Part shown: in pieces, positions 7,073 through 14,152 of the stretch
Numbering within the stretch: position 1 is the stretch's first letter
How the letters are laid out: each line of letters begins with the position of its first letter
DNA from: Geoglobus sp.
GTDB taxonomy: Archaea > Halobacteriota > Archaeoglobi > Archaeoglobales > Archaeoglobaceae
Reading direction: 5' to 3'
DNA: 14,693 nucleotides
NCBI GenBank assembly: GCA_027016965.1
Contig: JALURI010000084.1
Coordinates: forward strand, 1-14,693
Notes under the pieces: generated by a model
What the model was told of the DNA's origin: nothing
The model's database searches: none
The model's input: only the letters and a program-made list of their open reading frames with translations
Program-made: the position numbers and the translations under genes

Positions 7073-8374
7073 TCACCCTTCCAGTTTTTGCAAAGCCTTT
7101 CTGATTCCGTTTATAAATGCTTCTGTCTCGCCCTTTTCAACAGCTCTCCTGAAACGTGGCTTTCTCAAAACCTCCTCAATTGTTTTAAGCCTCTGGTCCA
7201 TCTTCTTGATAAGCTCTTCACTTGGCTTTTTTACTACAACTTCCTCCTCTTCAGCAATTCCAATCCTTTCCTCTCTGAAAATCTTCCTTTCCGGTTCTTC
7301 AGCTCTTCTTTTCTCCACAACCCTCTTCAAAGCCTCATGCCAGGATTCAAGCCAGGGTTCCCAGGAAATGCTGTTCTTGATGTAGTACTCTTTTCTTCCA
7401 ACTCCAATAAGGTCGTAGGGACACGCATTTTCGCAGGCTCCGCAGTATATGCAGTGTTCTTCGTTGTAATAAACCCTCGCCTCCTTTTCTCCAACATACC
7501 AGACCTTGTTATGCCAGCACACCTTTATGCATGCACCACATCCAACCGGATCACAGCGGTACATTCTTGGCTCATATACAAAAAGCTCTCCTTCAGCAGG
7601 CTTTACCGTCTTAATGGCATCATACGGGCATACAATTTCACAGTAAGCACAATTTGAGCACTTCTCATTGTTGATCTCAACATGTGCAAGCTTATCAACC
7701 TTGAAATCAATTCTCTTCCCATTCTCAACCTTTATTGCATTTTCAGGACAGACTTCCTCACAGAGCTTGCAGTAATCACAATCTGATTCATCGATCAGAA
7801 TGTCCTCGTATGGCATTGGATCTGTTGGACCTGGCTCTTTCTCAACCATTGTGAAGATATGGCAGAATTCAGCACATATCCCGCAGAGATTGCAATTATC
7901 CCTGTCTATGGTAACCTTTCCATCTATTTCCACATTTTTTTCCTCTATCTCTTCCCTACTCATCTCAATTTTCCTGATTATAGCATCCTCAGGACATGCT
8001 TTGTAACATAAAGTACAGTCGGTGCACCTTTCATAATCAATTTCCGTGAAGCTTGCGGGTGAAATTGGGAACTCCTCCTTTTCAATCTTCTCTCTGTTTA
8101 TGTAGAATTCAAATGCATTGAAGGGGCAGAGAACATAGCAGATCCCGCAGTAGGCGCATTTGAGATGATCAATTGTAACAGGAGGCATTTCAAGACCGAT
8201 TGCTATATCATGAACAGGTCCAAGTTCGATTGCATTGACAGGGCAGGCATAAACGCAGATCCCACATCCATTGCATATCTTGTAGTCGTAAATGAGCTCT
8301 CTAACCTCATCCTTTGCTCTCTGGATGTATCTGAACTTGGTTTCGTCAATGAAGTCCAGATCTCTCTCAACCAT
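7073..8374 (-). CDS. polyferredoxin, FwdF-like (eight Cys clusters)
   Basis: A 433-aa iron-sulfur protein with eight CxxCxxCxxxC-type motifs, beginning at about Cys34, 73, 117, 161, 199, 239, 274 and 308. It could hold up to eight [4Fe-4S] clusters in a chain. Cluster 4 ends in CH instead of CP, and cluster 7 has a longer first gap (CDPVGCGACIKVC). The opening YDYKICNGCGICVYACPVNAIELGP, followed by PPVTIDH..CAYCGIC, resembles the F subunit of formylmethanofuran dehydrogenase; a MvhB-type polyferredoxin is the alternative. After residue 330 there is a Cys-free, Trp-rich then highly charged, helix-prone tail of about 100 residues. The start overlaps the hdrA stop by 8 bases and uses GAGGTGGT (8379-8386) as ribosome site. 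It likely carries electrons between the HdrA-MvhD protein and another oxidoreductase. Confidence 0.8.
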   Translation of the reverse strand: MVERDLDFIDETKFRYIQRAKDEVRELIYDYKICNGCGICVYACPVNAIELGPVHDIAIGLEMPPVTIDHLKCAYCGICYVLCPFNAFEFYINREKIEKEEFPISPASFTEIDYERCTDCTLCYKACPEDAIIRKIEMSREEIEEKNVEIDGKVTIDRDNCNLCGICAEFCHIFTMVEKEPGPTDPMPYEDILIDESDCDYCKLCEEVCPENAIKVENGKRIDFKVDKLAHVEINNEKCSNCAYCEIVCPYDAIKTVKPAEGELFVYEPRMYRCDPVGCGACIKVCWHNKVWYVGEKEARVYYNEEHCIYCGACENACPYDLIGVGRKEYYIKNSISWEPWLESWHEALKRVVEKRRAEEPERKIFREERIGIAEEEEVVVKKPSEELIKKMDQRLKTIEEVLRKPRFRRAVEKGETEAFINGIRKALQKLEG

Positions 8375-10706
8375 CTTTTACCACCTCTTGTTCAATTGCT
8401 CCGAGTTCTCTTATCTTTTCTACAAATTCGTTGAAGTCCTCTGCAATCCTGCTTGCCTCTCCAGAAGAATGCCAGATTGTTATAACTCTATCTGGATTTA
8501 TTCCAGCCTCCTTCAAAGCCTCCTTCAAAGCCTTAACCCTCCCCTCGGCATGGTAGTTGCCAACCTTGAAGTGACATTCTCCAAGCCTGCACCCTGAGAC
8601 AATAACACCGTCAATACCTTTCTTAAGGGCTCTCAGTATCCATTCAGGATCGACTCTTCCAGAGCACAGAGTTCTGATAATCCTCACATTTGGCTCGTAC
8701 TGTATCTTTGTTGTACCTGCAAGATCTGCAGCACTGTAGCTGCAGAAATGACACGCAAAGGAGATAATTAGTGGATCAGAAGCTTTCTCTTCGGCAAGAG
8801 CATCTATTGCTGCAATCACAGCATCCTCCTTAAAAAATCCCAGATCTATTGCATCAGCAGGACACGCTGAAGCGCATATGCCGCACATAACACATGCATT
8901 TGCATCTATTTTTGCCTTTTTTCCCTCCATGTATGCAGCACTGAAATTGCAGACTTCAACGCATATCCTGCATCCAATACACTTTTCATCATCAACGTAG
9001 GCATTGTAAGGATCAAATTCAGTCTCACCCTTTATTATGAGCTCCATTGCCTTTGCAGCAGCAAGTCCTGCTGAGGATATGGAACCCTGAATGTCCTTGG
9101 GACCGCTTGCGGTTCCTGCAAGAAATATTCCTTTTACATCTGTCTCTGCTGGCCTCAATTTTGGATGGGCAACCTCATAAAATCCATCCTCTCCAACAGA
9201 TATTCCAAGCTTCTTGGCAATCTCTGTATTACCTTCAAGCCCTATTGCAAGAACAACTAAATCAAACTCTTCCTCCTGCAATTCTCCAAGTAATGTGTTC
9301 TCATAAATTAAGACAAGATTGTCATCCTTTTTCTCATAAATCTCTCCAATTCTTGCCCTTATGAATCTTATTCCCTTCTCCTGGACTCTAATGTAAAATT
9401 CCTCGTACATTCGTCCGTATGCTCTTATGTCGATATAGAATACAGTAACGTCTGCATTGGGGTATCTCTCCTTGATCGCATATGCATTTTTCAGAGTTGA
9501 CATACAGCAAACCCTTGAGCAGTATCTGTTTGTCTTCTCATCCCTGCTACCAACACACTGGATGAATGCTATTTTCTGAGGAACACTTGAGTCTGAAGGT
9601 CTCAGCAATTCTCCGAGAGTTGGACCTGATGCAGACAAAAGCCTTTCAAGCTCAAGAGCAGTAATGACATTCTTGTAAACCCCGTAACCGTATTCCTCCT
9701 TTCGTGTTGCATCGAAGGGTCTGAAGCCTGTTGCAATAATGACCGCCCCAGCCTCGATCTCAACCTCTTCAGGCTCCTGATTGAAGTTTATTGCATCAGG
9801 CTCACACGCTTTCTCGCACAGTCTGCATCCTATGCAGTGCTGCCAGTCTATTGCTGCATATAGCGGAGTTGATTGCGGTATGGGAAGATATATTGCCTTT
9901 CTCGTGCCTATTGCATAATCAAATTCATTTGGAACTTCAACAGGACAGACAGAGCTGCAGTCATCTATGCATCCCTTGCACTTACTCTCATCCACGTATC
10001 TGGGATGTTTGAGTATTTTTAGCCTGAAATTTCCAACATGTCCTTCAAAATCCTTTAATTCCGCGTTTGTTATGATATCGATGTTCTCATGATTTAAAGC
10101 CTCGCTCATTTTTGGAGCGAGAATGCATATTGAACAGTCATTTGTCGGGAATACCTCATTGAGAGTTGCCATCTTTCCTCCAATTGTCGAGGCTTTTTCG
10201 ATTAGATAAACTTTGATTCCAGCATCTGCAAGATTTAAGGCTGCCTCAATTCCAGCAACTCCACTACCAATAACTGCAACAGCCCTTTTAACCTCAATCT
10301 TCTTTCTTGACAACGGCTCAAGGTTTCTTGCATATGCAACAGCCATTCTGACAAGATCCTTTGCCTTTGCTGTTGCAGATTTGGGCCTGTTCTGATGAAC
10401 CCATGAGCACTGCTCCCTTATATTCGCTATCACAACCATATAGGGATTCAATCCAGCTCTCATTGCAGCTCTCCTGAATGTAACCTCATGAAGCTTTGGA
10501 CTGCATGCTGAAACCACAATTGCATCAAGTTCATGCTCTTTAATTGCCTTGATAATCTCATCCTGTCCGCTGTCGGAGCAGGCATACTTGATATCCTGAG
10601 CAAAGAGAACGTCAGGAAGTGATTTTGAATATTCGGTGACATCCATTACATCCACAACTCTTGCAATGTTCAGCCCGCAGTGACATACGAATACTCCAAC
10701 TCTCAT
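8367..10706 (-). CDS. hdrA: HdrA-MvhD fusion: heterodisulfide reductase flavoprotein subunit A with C-terminal delta domain
   Basis: A 779-aa HdrA flavoprotein fused to MvhD. The ATG at 10706 is chosen over a GTG at 10715, because that GTG lies in the GGTGA ribosome site. Order: N-terminal cluster domain (CHCGLNI at 8-14, CSPKLHE near 68, C near 100); FAD-binding GSGVAGIEAALNLADAGIKVYLIEK (147-171); inserted ferredoxin (CKGC..C..CP near 243-255, CIGCRLCEKAC near 291-301); the HdrA motif CVGSRD...YCSRVCC (384-401); FAD C-terminal FLAGTASGPKDI (528-539); two [4Fe-4S] motifs near 576-616; then an MvhD/FlpD domain (about 645-775) with CHFC, RTLCSGR and GCRLGECHFKVGN. HdrA bifurcates electrons from FAD between ferredoxin and the HdrBC side. 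Neither HdrB, HdrC nor a hydrogenase gene is adjacent. First gene of the operon. Confidence 0.92.
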   Translation of the reverse strand: MRVGVFVCHCGLNIARVVDVMDVTEYSKSLPDVLFAQDIKYACSDSGQDEIIKAIKEHELDAIVVSACSPKLHEVTFRRAAMRAGLNPYMVVIANIREQCSWVHQNRPKSATAKAKDLVRMAVAYARNLEPLSRKKIEVKRAVAVIGSGVAGIEAALNLADAGIKVYLIEKASTIGGKMATLNEVFPTNDCSICILAPKMSEALNHENIDIITNAELKDFEGHVGNFRLKILKHPRYVDESKCKGCIDDCSSVCPVEVPNEFDYAIGTRKAIYLPIPQSTPLYAAIDWQHCIGCRLCEKACEPDAINFNQEPEEVEIEAGAVIIATGFRPFDATRKEEYGYGVYKNVITALELERLLSASGPTLGELLRPSDSSVPQKIAFIQCVGSRDEKTNRYCSRVCCMSTLKNAYAIKERYPNADVTVFYIDIRAYGRMYEEFYIRVQEKGIRFIRARIGEIYEKKDDNLVLIYENTLLGELQEEEFDLVVLAIGLEGNTEIAKKLGISVGEDGFYEVAHPKLRPAETDVKGIFLAGTASGPKDIQGSISSAGLAAAKAMELIIKGETEFDPYNAYVDDEKCIGCRICVEVCNFSAAYMEGKKAKIDANACVMCGICASACPADAIDLGFFKEDAVIAAIDALAEEKASDPLIISFACHFCSYSAADLAGTTKIQYEPNVRIIRTLCSGRVDPEWILRALKKGIDGVIVSGCRLGECHFKVGNYHAEGRVKALKEALKEAGINPDRVITIWHSSGEASRIAEDFNEFVEKIRELGAIEQEVVKDG

Positions 10707-10748
10707 AATCTTCACCGTGAATGTGACTTTCAGGAAATTTTCTTCCAG

Positions 10749-10758
10749 AATTTTTAAT
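10749..10758 (-). promoter_or_regulatory. TATA box for the hdrA-polyferredoxin-coaBC-pantoate kinase operon
   Basis: Minus-strand ATTAAAAATT is preceded by the purine-rich AAGAAAC, a plausible BRE. Transcription would start near 10730, leaving about 24 bases before the ATG at 10706, with GGTGA in between. No other promoter-like element is visible at the three tight downstream junctions. Confidence 0.5.
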
Positions 10759-10782
10759 GTTTCTTGTTAATGATTCAGACTG

Positions 10783-10787
10783 AAAAA
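10783..10787 (-). terminator. weak T5 terminator after the PIN-like gene
   Basis: A run of five A on the plus strand reads as TTTTT on the minus strand, 36 bases after the stop of the PIN-like gene and just before the hdrA promoter. It may limit read-through from the ATPase/PIN pair into hdrA. The tract is short, so the call is weak. Confidence 0.25.
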
Positions 10788-10822
10788 CCTGTTTCGGGAT
10801 TTTGGTGGATTATGATTTTGAT

Positions 10823-11313
10823 TTATTTGATATATTCTTCTAAAAACTCATCTCGAATTTTGCATGAAATTCCTTTTTCATCGAGAGCTTCTTTGAGTGG
10901 TTTATCAGTGGTTAGAATGAGTATGTTCGATCTATGTTCATTTCTTAATGACATGAGCTTATGGTATGTTCTGAGTAAATAAGCGTCATCTGGTTTTATG
11001 TTTTTTAAGTATTCGTCATCCAACTCTGTATCATCAACATTTATTTCAATATATTTATCTAAGTTCCACCTGATTTGGTTAAAGTAAAATCTAGCTATCA
11101 TTCTGAGACGAATGTCTTTATCAGCTTCTTTTGAGAATTTGTTTTCTTTTTTCTGAAATTTTGAGGTCTTAGCAACGGCGATTCTATCACATTTTTCAAA
11201 AATAGCTTCAATAAATTCAATTGCCTCTTTTTGTTTCTTTTTCTCGTTTTCTCCTCTTAAATCAGACCATAACCATTCGTCTATTATGAATATTGTAATA
11301 TGTAACCCCCCAT
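10823..11313 (-). pseudogene. PIN-domain-like nuclease, start out of frame across a G-run
   Basis: An open minus-strand frame runs from 11326 to the TAA at 10823 and encodes a PIN-like protein. It has a hydrophobic strand ending in the first acidic residue (ITIFIIDEWLW), a Lys-rich middle, then PDDAYLLRTYHKL and ILILTTDKPLKEAL with the later acidic residues typical of PIN folds. No ATG, GTG or TTG occurs in this frame before the internal ATG at 11101, which would drop the first strand and acid. The ATG at 11313 follows the ATPase stop by 9 bases. It is followed by G runs totalling six (11306-11311) and reads out of frame, stopping after 9 codons. Seven G would give 163 residues (MGGLHITIFIIDEW...). 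Either the gene is frameshifted, switchable or expressed by slippage, or the assembly lacks a base. A start at ATA/ATT cannot be excluded. It belongs with the upstream ATPase. Confidence 0.6.
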
Positions 11314-11322
11314 ATAATTGAT

Positions 11323-12492
11323 TTAATCAAAAAAAGCTTTTAGGTCCTCAAGCTCTCCCTCCACAAAAGATGAGAGGCCACCTTCTATTAAACCATCTTC
11401 ACTTACTCTTTGCTCTTCAAATTTTGTTATTTTTCCTTCTTTTTCAACAAAGTAGAATTTTACACTTCGATAGTCAATATCTTTTCTTCTAATGGCAGCC
11501 AAAATTGAACTAACAAAAACCTCACTATGTGTTGTTAAGATTATCTGTTTTTCCTCCTCTCTAACTATTGAACAGAATACTCTAACAAGATTTCGGATGG
11601 TAGAGGGATGAAGGTGCACTTCTGGCTCTTCTATCAAAATTGTTCTTGCCTCTGCTCTGTGGATTTTAGATAATAAATAAACAATTTGATTTACACCAAA
11701 TCCCTCATTTACAAGGTAGCTTGGCATTCTCGATGTTTTATCTGTAGATTGGAAAAACACTGTTGACGTTCCTGGAGGAGTGTAGATCCTGAAATCTCTG
11801 CCCAATATTCTTTCGAGATCAACACTTATTTTTGGTGCCAAGTTTGGGTCATTTATTATAAGTGTGGCCACCTCATCCTCCGATGTAGGGTTTTGGCTTA
11901 TTGGGATCGGTGAATAGTTGGGTTTGAAAAATCCCCGATTGTGAGGCACTATATCGACTCTTTTTATGTAATCTGGAATTTTGTTCAATGTTTGGCTTAA
12001 CATTCTTGCTCTTTCTTGGGATTTGGATGTAGGTTGCTTTGGAGAAATTGAAGCTGAGAGCCCATTCCAGTTAACTGTGTATTCTTCACTTTCATCTCTT
12101 ATGCTGTATGTGAAATTTTGATTAAGTGGATATGGAACACTAACCTCAACCTCCATTTGAACAATTTTTGAATTTAGAAACATACGTGCTGAATTCTTTT
12201 TTAAAGCAATCCCATATTCTCCATCCTTGGTCATATAAGAAATTTCTATCGTTTTCCCCTTATCATGGTTGAATACACAATTATCAAATCCACCTAAGCT
12301 CATAAAGCCAAGATTGAAAAATCCATCTAACTGCTGATTAGGGTTATTGATGAAATTTTTTAAAATTATCATACTATATAGTAAACTAGATTTACCACCA
12401 GCTGTTGGCCCGTAGAGTATGACCAGAGGTGCAAGTTCTATGTTTGCCTTTTTTATTGAGCGAAAATTTGAGATTTTTATTCTTTCAATCAT
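11323..12492 (-). CDS. AAA/ABC-type ATPase, OLD/DUF3696-like
   Basis: A 389-aa SMC/OLD-class ATPase. The start is the ATG at 12492, because the in-frame TTG at 12507 overlaps the ribosome site GAGGAGGAG. Features: MIERIKISNFRSIKKANIEL (1-20), the usual opening of this family; Walker A GPTAGGKSS (28-36); a degenerate ABC signature-like segment LVNEGFGVNQI (260-270); Walker B ILIEEPEVHLHP (285-296); H-switch TTHS (320-323); and a C-terminal EDGLIEGGLSS...FF segment like that of DUF3696-type predicted ATPases. No fused TOPRIM nuclease domain follows, so the nuclease may be the PIN-like gene 9 bases downstream. Such stand-alone ATPases are common in phage-defence and toxin-like pairs; that role is inferred. 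The gene and its surroundings are more AT-rich than the neighbours, suggesting acquisition. Confidence 0.82.
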   Translation of the reverse strand: MIERIKISNFRSIKKANIELAPLVILYGPTAGGKSSLLYSMIILKNFINNPNQQLDGFFNLGFMSLGGFDNCVFNHDKGKTIEISYMTKDGEYGIALKKNSARMFLNSKIVQMEVEVSVPYPLNQNFTYSIRDESEEYTVNWNGLSASISPKQPTSKSQERARMLSQTLNKIPDYIKRVDIVPHNRGFFKPNYSPIPISQNPTSEDEVATLIINDPNLAPKISVDLERILGRDFRIYTPPGTSTVFFQSTDKTSRMPSYLVNEGFGVNQIVYLLSKIHRAEARTILIEEPEVHLHPSTIRNLVRVFCSIVREEEKQIILTTHSEVFVSSILAAIRRKDIDYRSVKFYFVEKEGKITKFEEQRVSEDGLIEGGLSSFVEGELEDLKAFFD

Positions 12493-12496
12493 GGTG

Positions 12497-12505
12497 CTCC
12501 TCCTC
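12497..12505 (-). promoter_or_regulatory. strong ribosome binding site of the ATPase gene
   Basis: GAGGAGGAG ends 4 bases before the ATG at 12492. It decides the start in favour of that ATG over the TTG at 12507. Confidence 0.6.
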
Positions 12506-12507
12506 AA

Positions 12508-12829
12508 TCAATTTTTGGTATTGTATTGTTAAACTTATCGTTCTTATATGTTTATGAGGATAATATGTGGTATCCAAAAATTGTAGTATCCCGAAATACC
12601 TTCACTCCTCAATCAACAACATACCAGATGAACCAAAAGAAACCTCTGTGAAAATCCGGCAAATTGATTTTTATTTTCTTATAAAACTTTTTTATCTAAT
12701 AATTTATTTGGAGAATTGTTTTATTATTGAAGAATGCGTTTATAGTGTATTATTCAGCGAATCTTTTTCTAAGGTTTTTGCGACAGGATTAAAAGCTTAA
12801 GTTTGAAAATTATTATTAACAATAACCTT
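12508..12829. other. AT-rich divergent intergenic region
   Basis: This stretch separates the minus-strand ATPase from plus-strand serB. It is clearly AT-rich, especially 12660-12780. It holds the ATPase promoter and a 12-base direct repeat (CTCCTCAATCAA at 12500-12511 and 12605-12616), whose first copy overlaps the ATPase ribosome site. A 77-codon plus-strand frame (12567-12800) has no ribosome site and no protein-like pattern, so it is not called as a gene. No RNA gene or long palindrome is seen. Confidence 0.5.
12543..12550 (-). promoter_or_regulatory. TATA box for the ATPase/PIN pair
   Basis: Minus-strand CATATAAG lies about 55 bases before the ATPase ATG, placing the transcription start near 12522 and the leader at about 30 bases, including the ribosome site. 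A second AT-rich stretch (CATATTAT, around 12560) lies further upstream and is a weaker alternative. Confidence 0.45.
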
Positions 12830-12837
12830 CATATACA
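12830..12837 (+). promoter_or_regulatory. TATA box for serB (leaderless arrangement)
   Basis: CATATACA is centred about 24 bases before the GTG at 12857. That places the transcription start at or within a few bases of the start codon. The absence of a ribosome site before this GTG agrees with a leaderless mRNA. Confidence 0.5.
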
Positions 12838-12856
12838 ATCTCACACAAATTTCCCT

Positions 12857-14026
12857 GTGAAGCTTCTTGCAATCTCGGTCTTTGGAGTTGACAAGCCGGG
12901 AATTGTTTACAGGATAACGGATGTTTTGGCTAATGCAAACATAAACATTGTTGATATCGAGCAGAATGTCTTTCATGGGATTTTCATGATGTTTGCAGTT
13001 GGAGACATCTCTGGATGCAATCTTGAGCTTGATAAAATCAGAAAGAGGCTCGATGAAGCTGGAAAAGAGATAGGGGTCCAGGTTCACATTTCTCCGTTTG
13101 AAAAAATTGAGCAAAGGGAGAAGGAGAGGTATGTTATCACAGTCATAGGTAAGGATCGGGTTGGCATAGTCAGGGATGTTTCGAGAATTCTTTTCAGCCA
13201 TGGTGTTAATATCGAGAAAACAAGTTTGACAGCAAGAGATCAGTTGATATCCATTTCAATCGAGGTAGATCTGAGAGGGGCAGATCTTGAGGTGATCAAG
13301 AAAAAGCTCAAGCAGGAGATAGAGAGAACAGGACTGGATGTGATTATTCAGCCTTACGACATTTCAAAAGAGGAGAAGAGGTTGATAGTCTTTGATATGG
13401 ATTCAACCCTGATTGATACAGAAATAATTGATGAGCTTGCAAAAATGGCTGGAGTTGAGAAAGAGGTCAGAGAGCTGACAAGCAAGGCGATGAATGGTGA
13501 AATTGATTTCGAGACAGCATTGAGAGAGAGGGTAAAGCTGCTTGAAGGTTTGCCTGTGGAGGTCATGGAAAAAATTTACGACAGTGTAAAGCTTACGGAA
13601 GGTGCAAAAGAGCTCATTGAAAGCCTGAAAAAAGCTGGTTACAAGGTTGCTCTCATCAGTGGAGGTTTTACTTATTTCACAGAAAAGCTCAAGAACGAGC
13701 TTGGACTGGATTATGCCTTCGGAAATGAACTTGAGATCAGGGATGGAAGGCTTACTGGGAGAATCAGAGGGAAGATTATCACAGCGGAGGAGAAGGCAAA
13801 AATCATAGAGGAGATAGCAAGAAAAGAGGGGATCAGGAGGGAAAACATAGTTGCTGTTGGAGATGGAGCCAATGATAGAATCATGATTGAAAAGGCTGGT
13901 CTTGGTATTGCCTTCAACGCAAAGGAAGCTCTGAAAGATGTTGCTGATGGGCTTATAAGCAAGGAGAACTTAATAGGGCTGGCAAGCATTCTCAAACTTC
14001 CTGCTGAGTTCAGGAAGAGGATTTAG
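12857..14026 (+). CDS. serB: phosphoserine phosphatase with two ACT domains
   Basis: A 389-aa enzyme that hydrolyses O-phosphoserine to serine, the last step of phosphorylated serine synthesis. The frame extends upstream to a TTG at 12803, but the GTG at 12857 (VKLLAISVFGVDKPG) starts exactly at the first ACT domain and fits the TATA spacing. ACT 1 spans about 1-82 (FGVDKPGIVYRITDVLANANINI) and ACT 2 about 92-168 (VIGKDRVGIVRDVSRILFSHGVNI). The HAD catalytic domain follows: DMDST with nucleophile D180 and acid D182, ISGG with S268, the motif III lysine in EEKAKII near 313, and GDGAND at 335-340. Tandem ACT domains suggest allosteric control, probably by serine or another amino acid. All catalytic residues are present. 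Its codon use resembles the operon genes rather than the AT-rich ATPase region. Confidence 0.92.
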   Translation: MKLLAISVFGVDKPGIVYRITDVLANANINIVDIEQNVFHGIFMMFAVGDISGCNLELDKIRKRLDEAGKEIGVQVHISPFEKIEQREKERYVITVIGKDRVGIVRDVSRILFSHGVNIEKTSLTARDQLISISIEVDLRGADLEVIKKKLKQEIERTGLDVIIQPYDISKEEKRLIVFDMDSTLIDTEIIDELAKMAGVEKEVRELTSKAMNGEIDFETALRERVKLLEGLPVEVMEKIYDSVKLTEGAKELIESLKKAGYKVALISGGFTYFTEKLKNELGLDYAFGNELEIRDGRLTGRIRGKIITAEEKAKIIEEIARKEGIRRENIVAVGDGANDRIMIEKAGLGIAFNAKEALKDVADGLISKENLIGLASILKLPAEFRKRI

Positions 14027-14070
14027 ACAAATACTTCTGGAATTTTGGGTATTAGGTCTGATTCCGTATC

Positions 14071-14076
14071 TTTTTT
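14071..14076 (+). terminator. T6 terminator after serB
   Basis: A run of six T occurs 45 bases after the serB stop, in a 126-base gap before the next gene, which has its own TATA box. This suits archaeal oligo-T termination. Confidence 0.35.
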
Positions 14077-14121
14077 AGTGAGCAAAAAGCTGACAAATCT
14101 GAATTTGGATATGCAACTAAT

Positions 14122-14129
14122 TTTTTAAA
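14122..14129 (+). promoter_or_regulatory. TATA box for the HAD hydrolase gene
   Basis: TTTTTAAA is centred about 26 bases before the GTG at 14153, so transcription would begin at the start codon. No ribosome site precedes that GTG. This is the same leaderless layout as serB. Confidence 0.5.
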
Positions 14130-14152
14130 GCCCGATATTTAATCTCAGTACA

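Noticed and set aside
6989..7657. 222-codon plus-strand frame opposite the polyferredoxin gene
   Set aside because: Antisense shadow of a gene with eight conserved Cys motifs; no independent coding features.
8367..10715. GTG at 10715 as the hdrA start
   Set aside because: This GTG is within the GGTGA ribosome site for the ATG at 10706, and HdrA proteins normally begin with the MRVGVFVCHCG-type sequence.
10823..11101. A complete 92-aa protein starting at the ATG at 11101
   Set aside because: The same frame is coding-like for about 70 codons further upstream and contains the first strand and acidic residue of a PIN fold, so 11101 is an internal methionine.
12567..12800. 77-codon plus-strand frame starting with GTG between the ATPase and serB
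   Set aside because: No ribosome site, composition follows the AT-rich background, and the translated sequence has no recognisable pattern; it also overlaps the likely promoter region of serB.
12797..13201. 134-codon minus-strand frame opposite the ACT domains of serB
   Set aside because: Antisense to a clearly coding region with conserved ACT motifs, no promoter or ribosome site.
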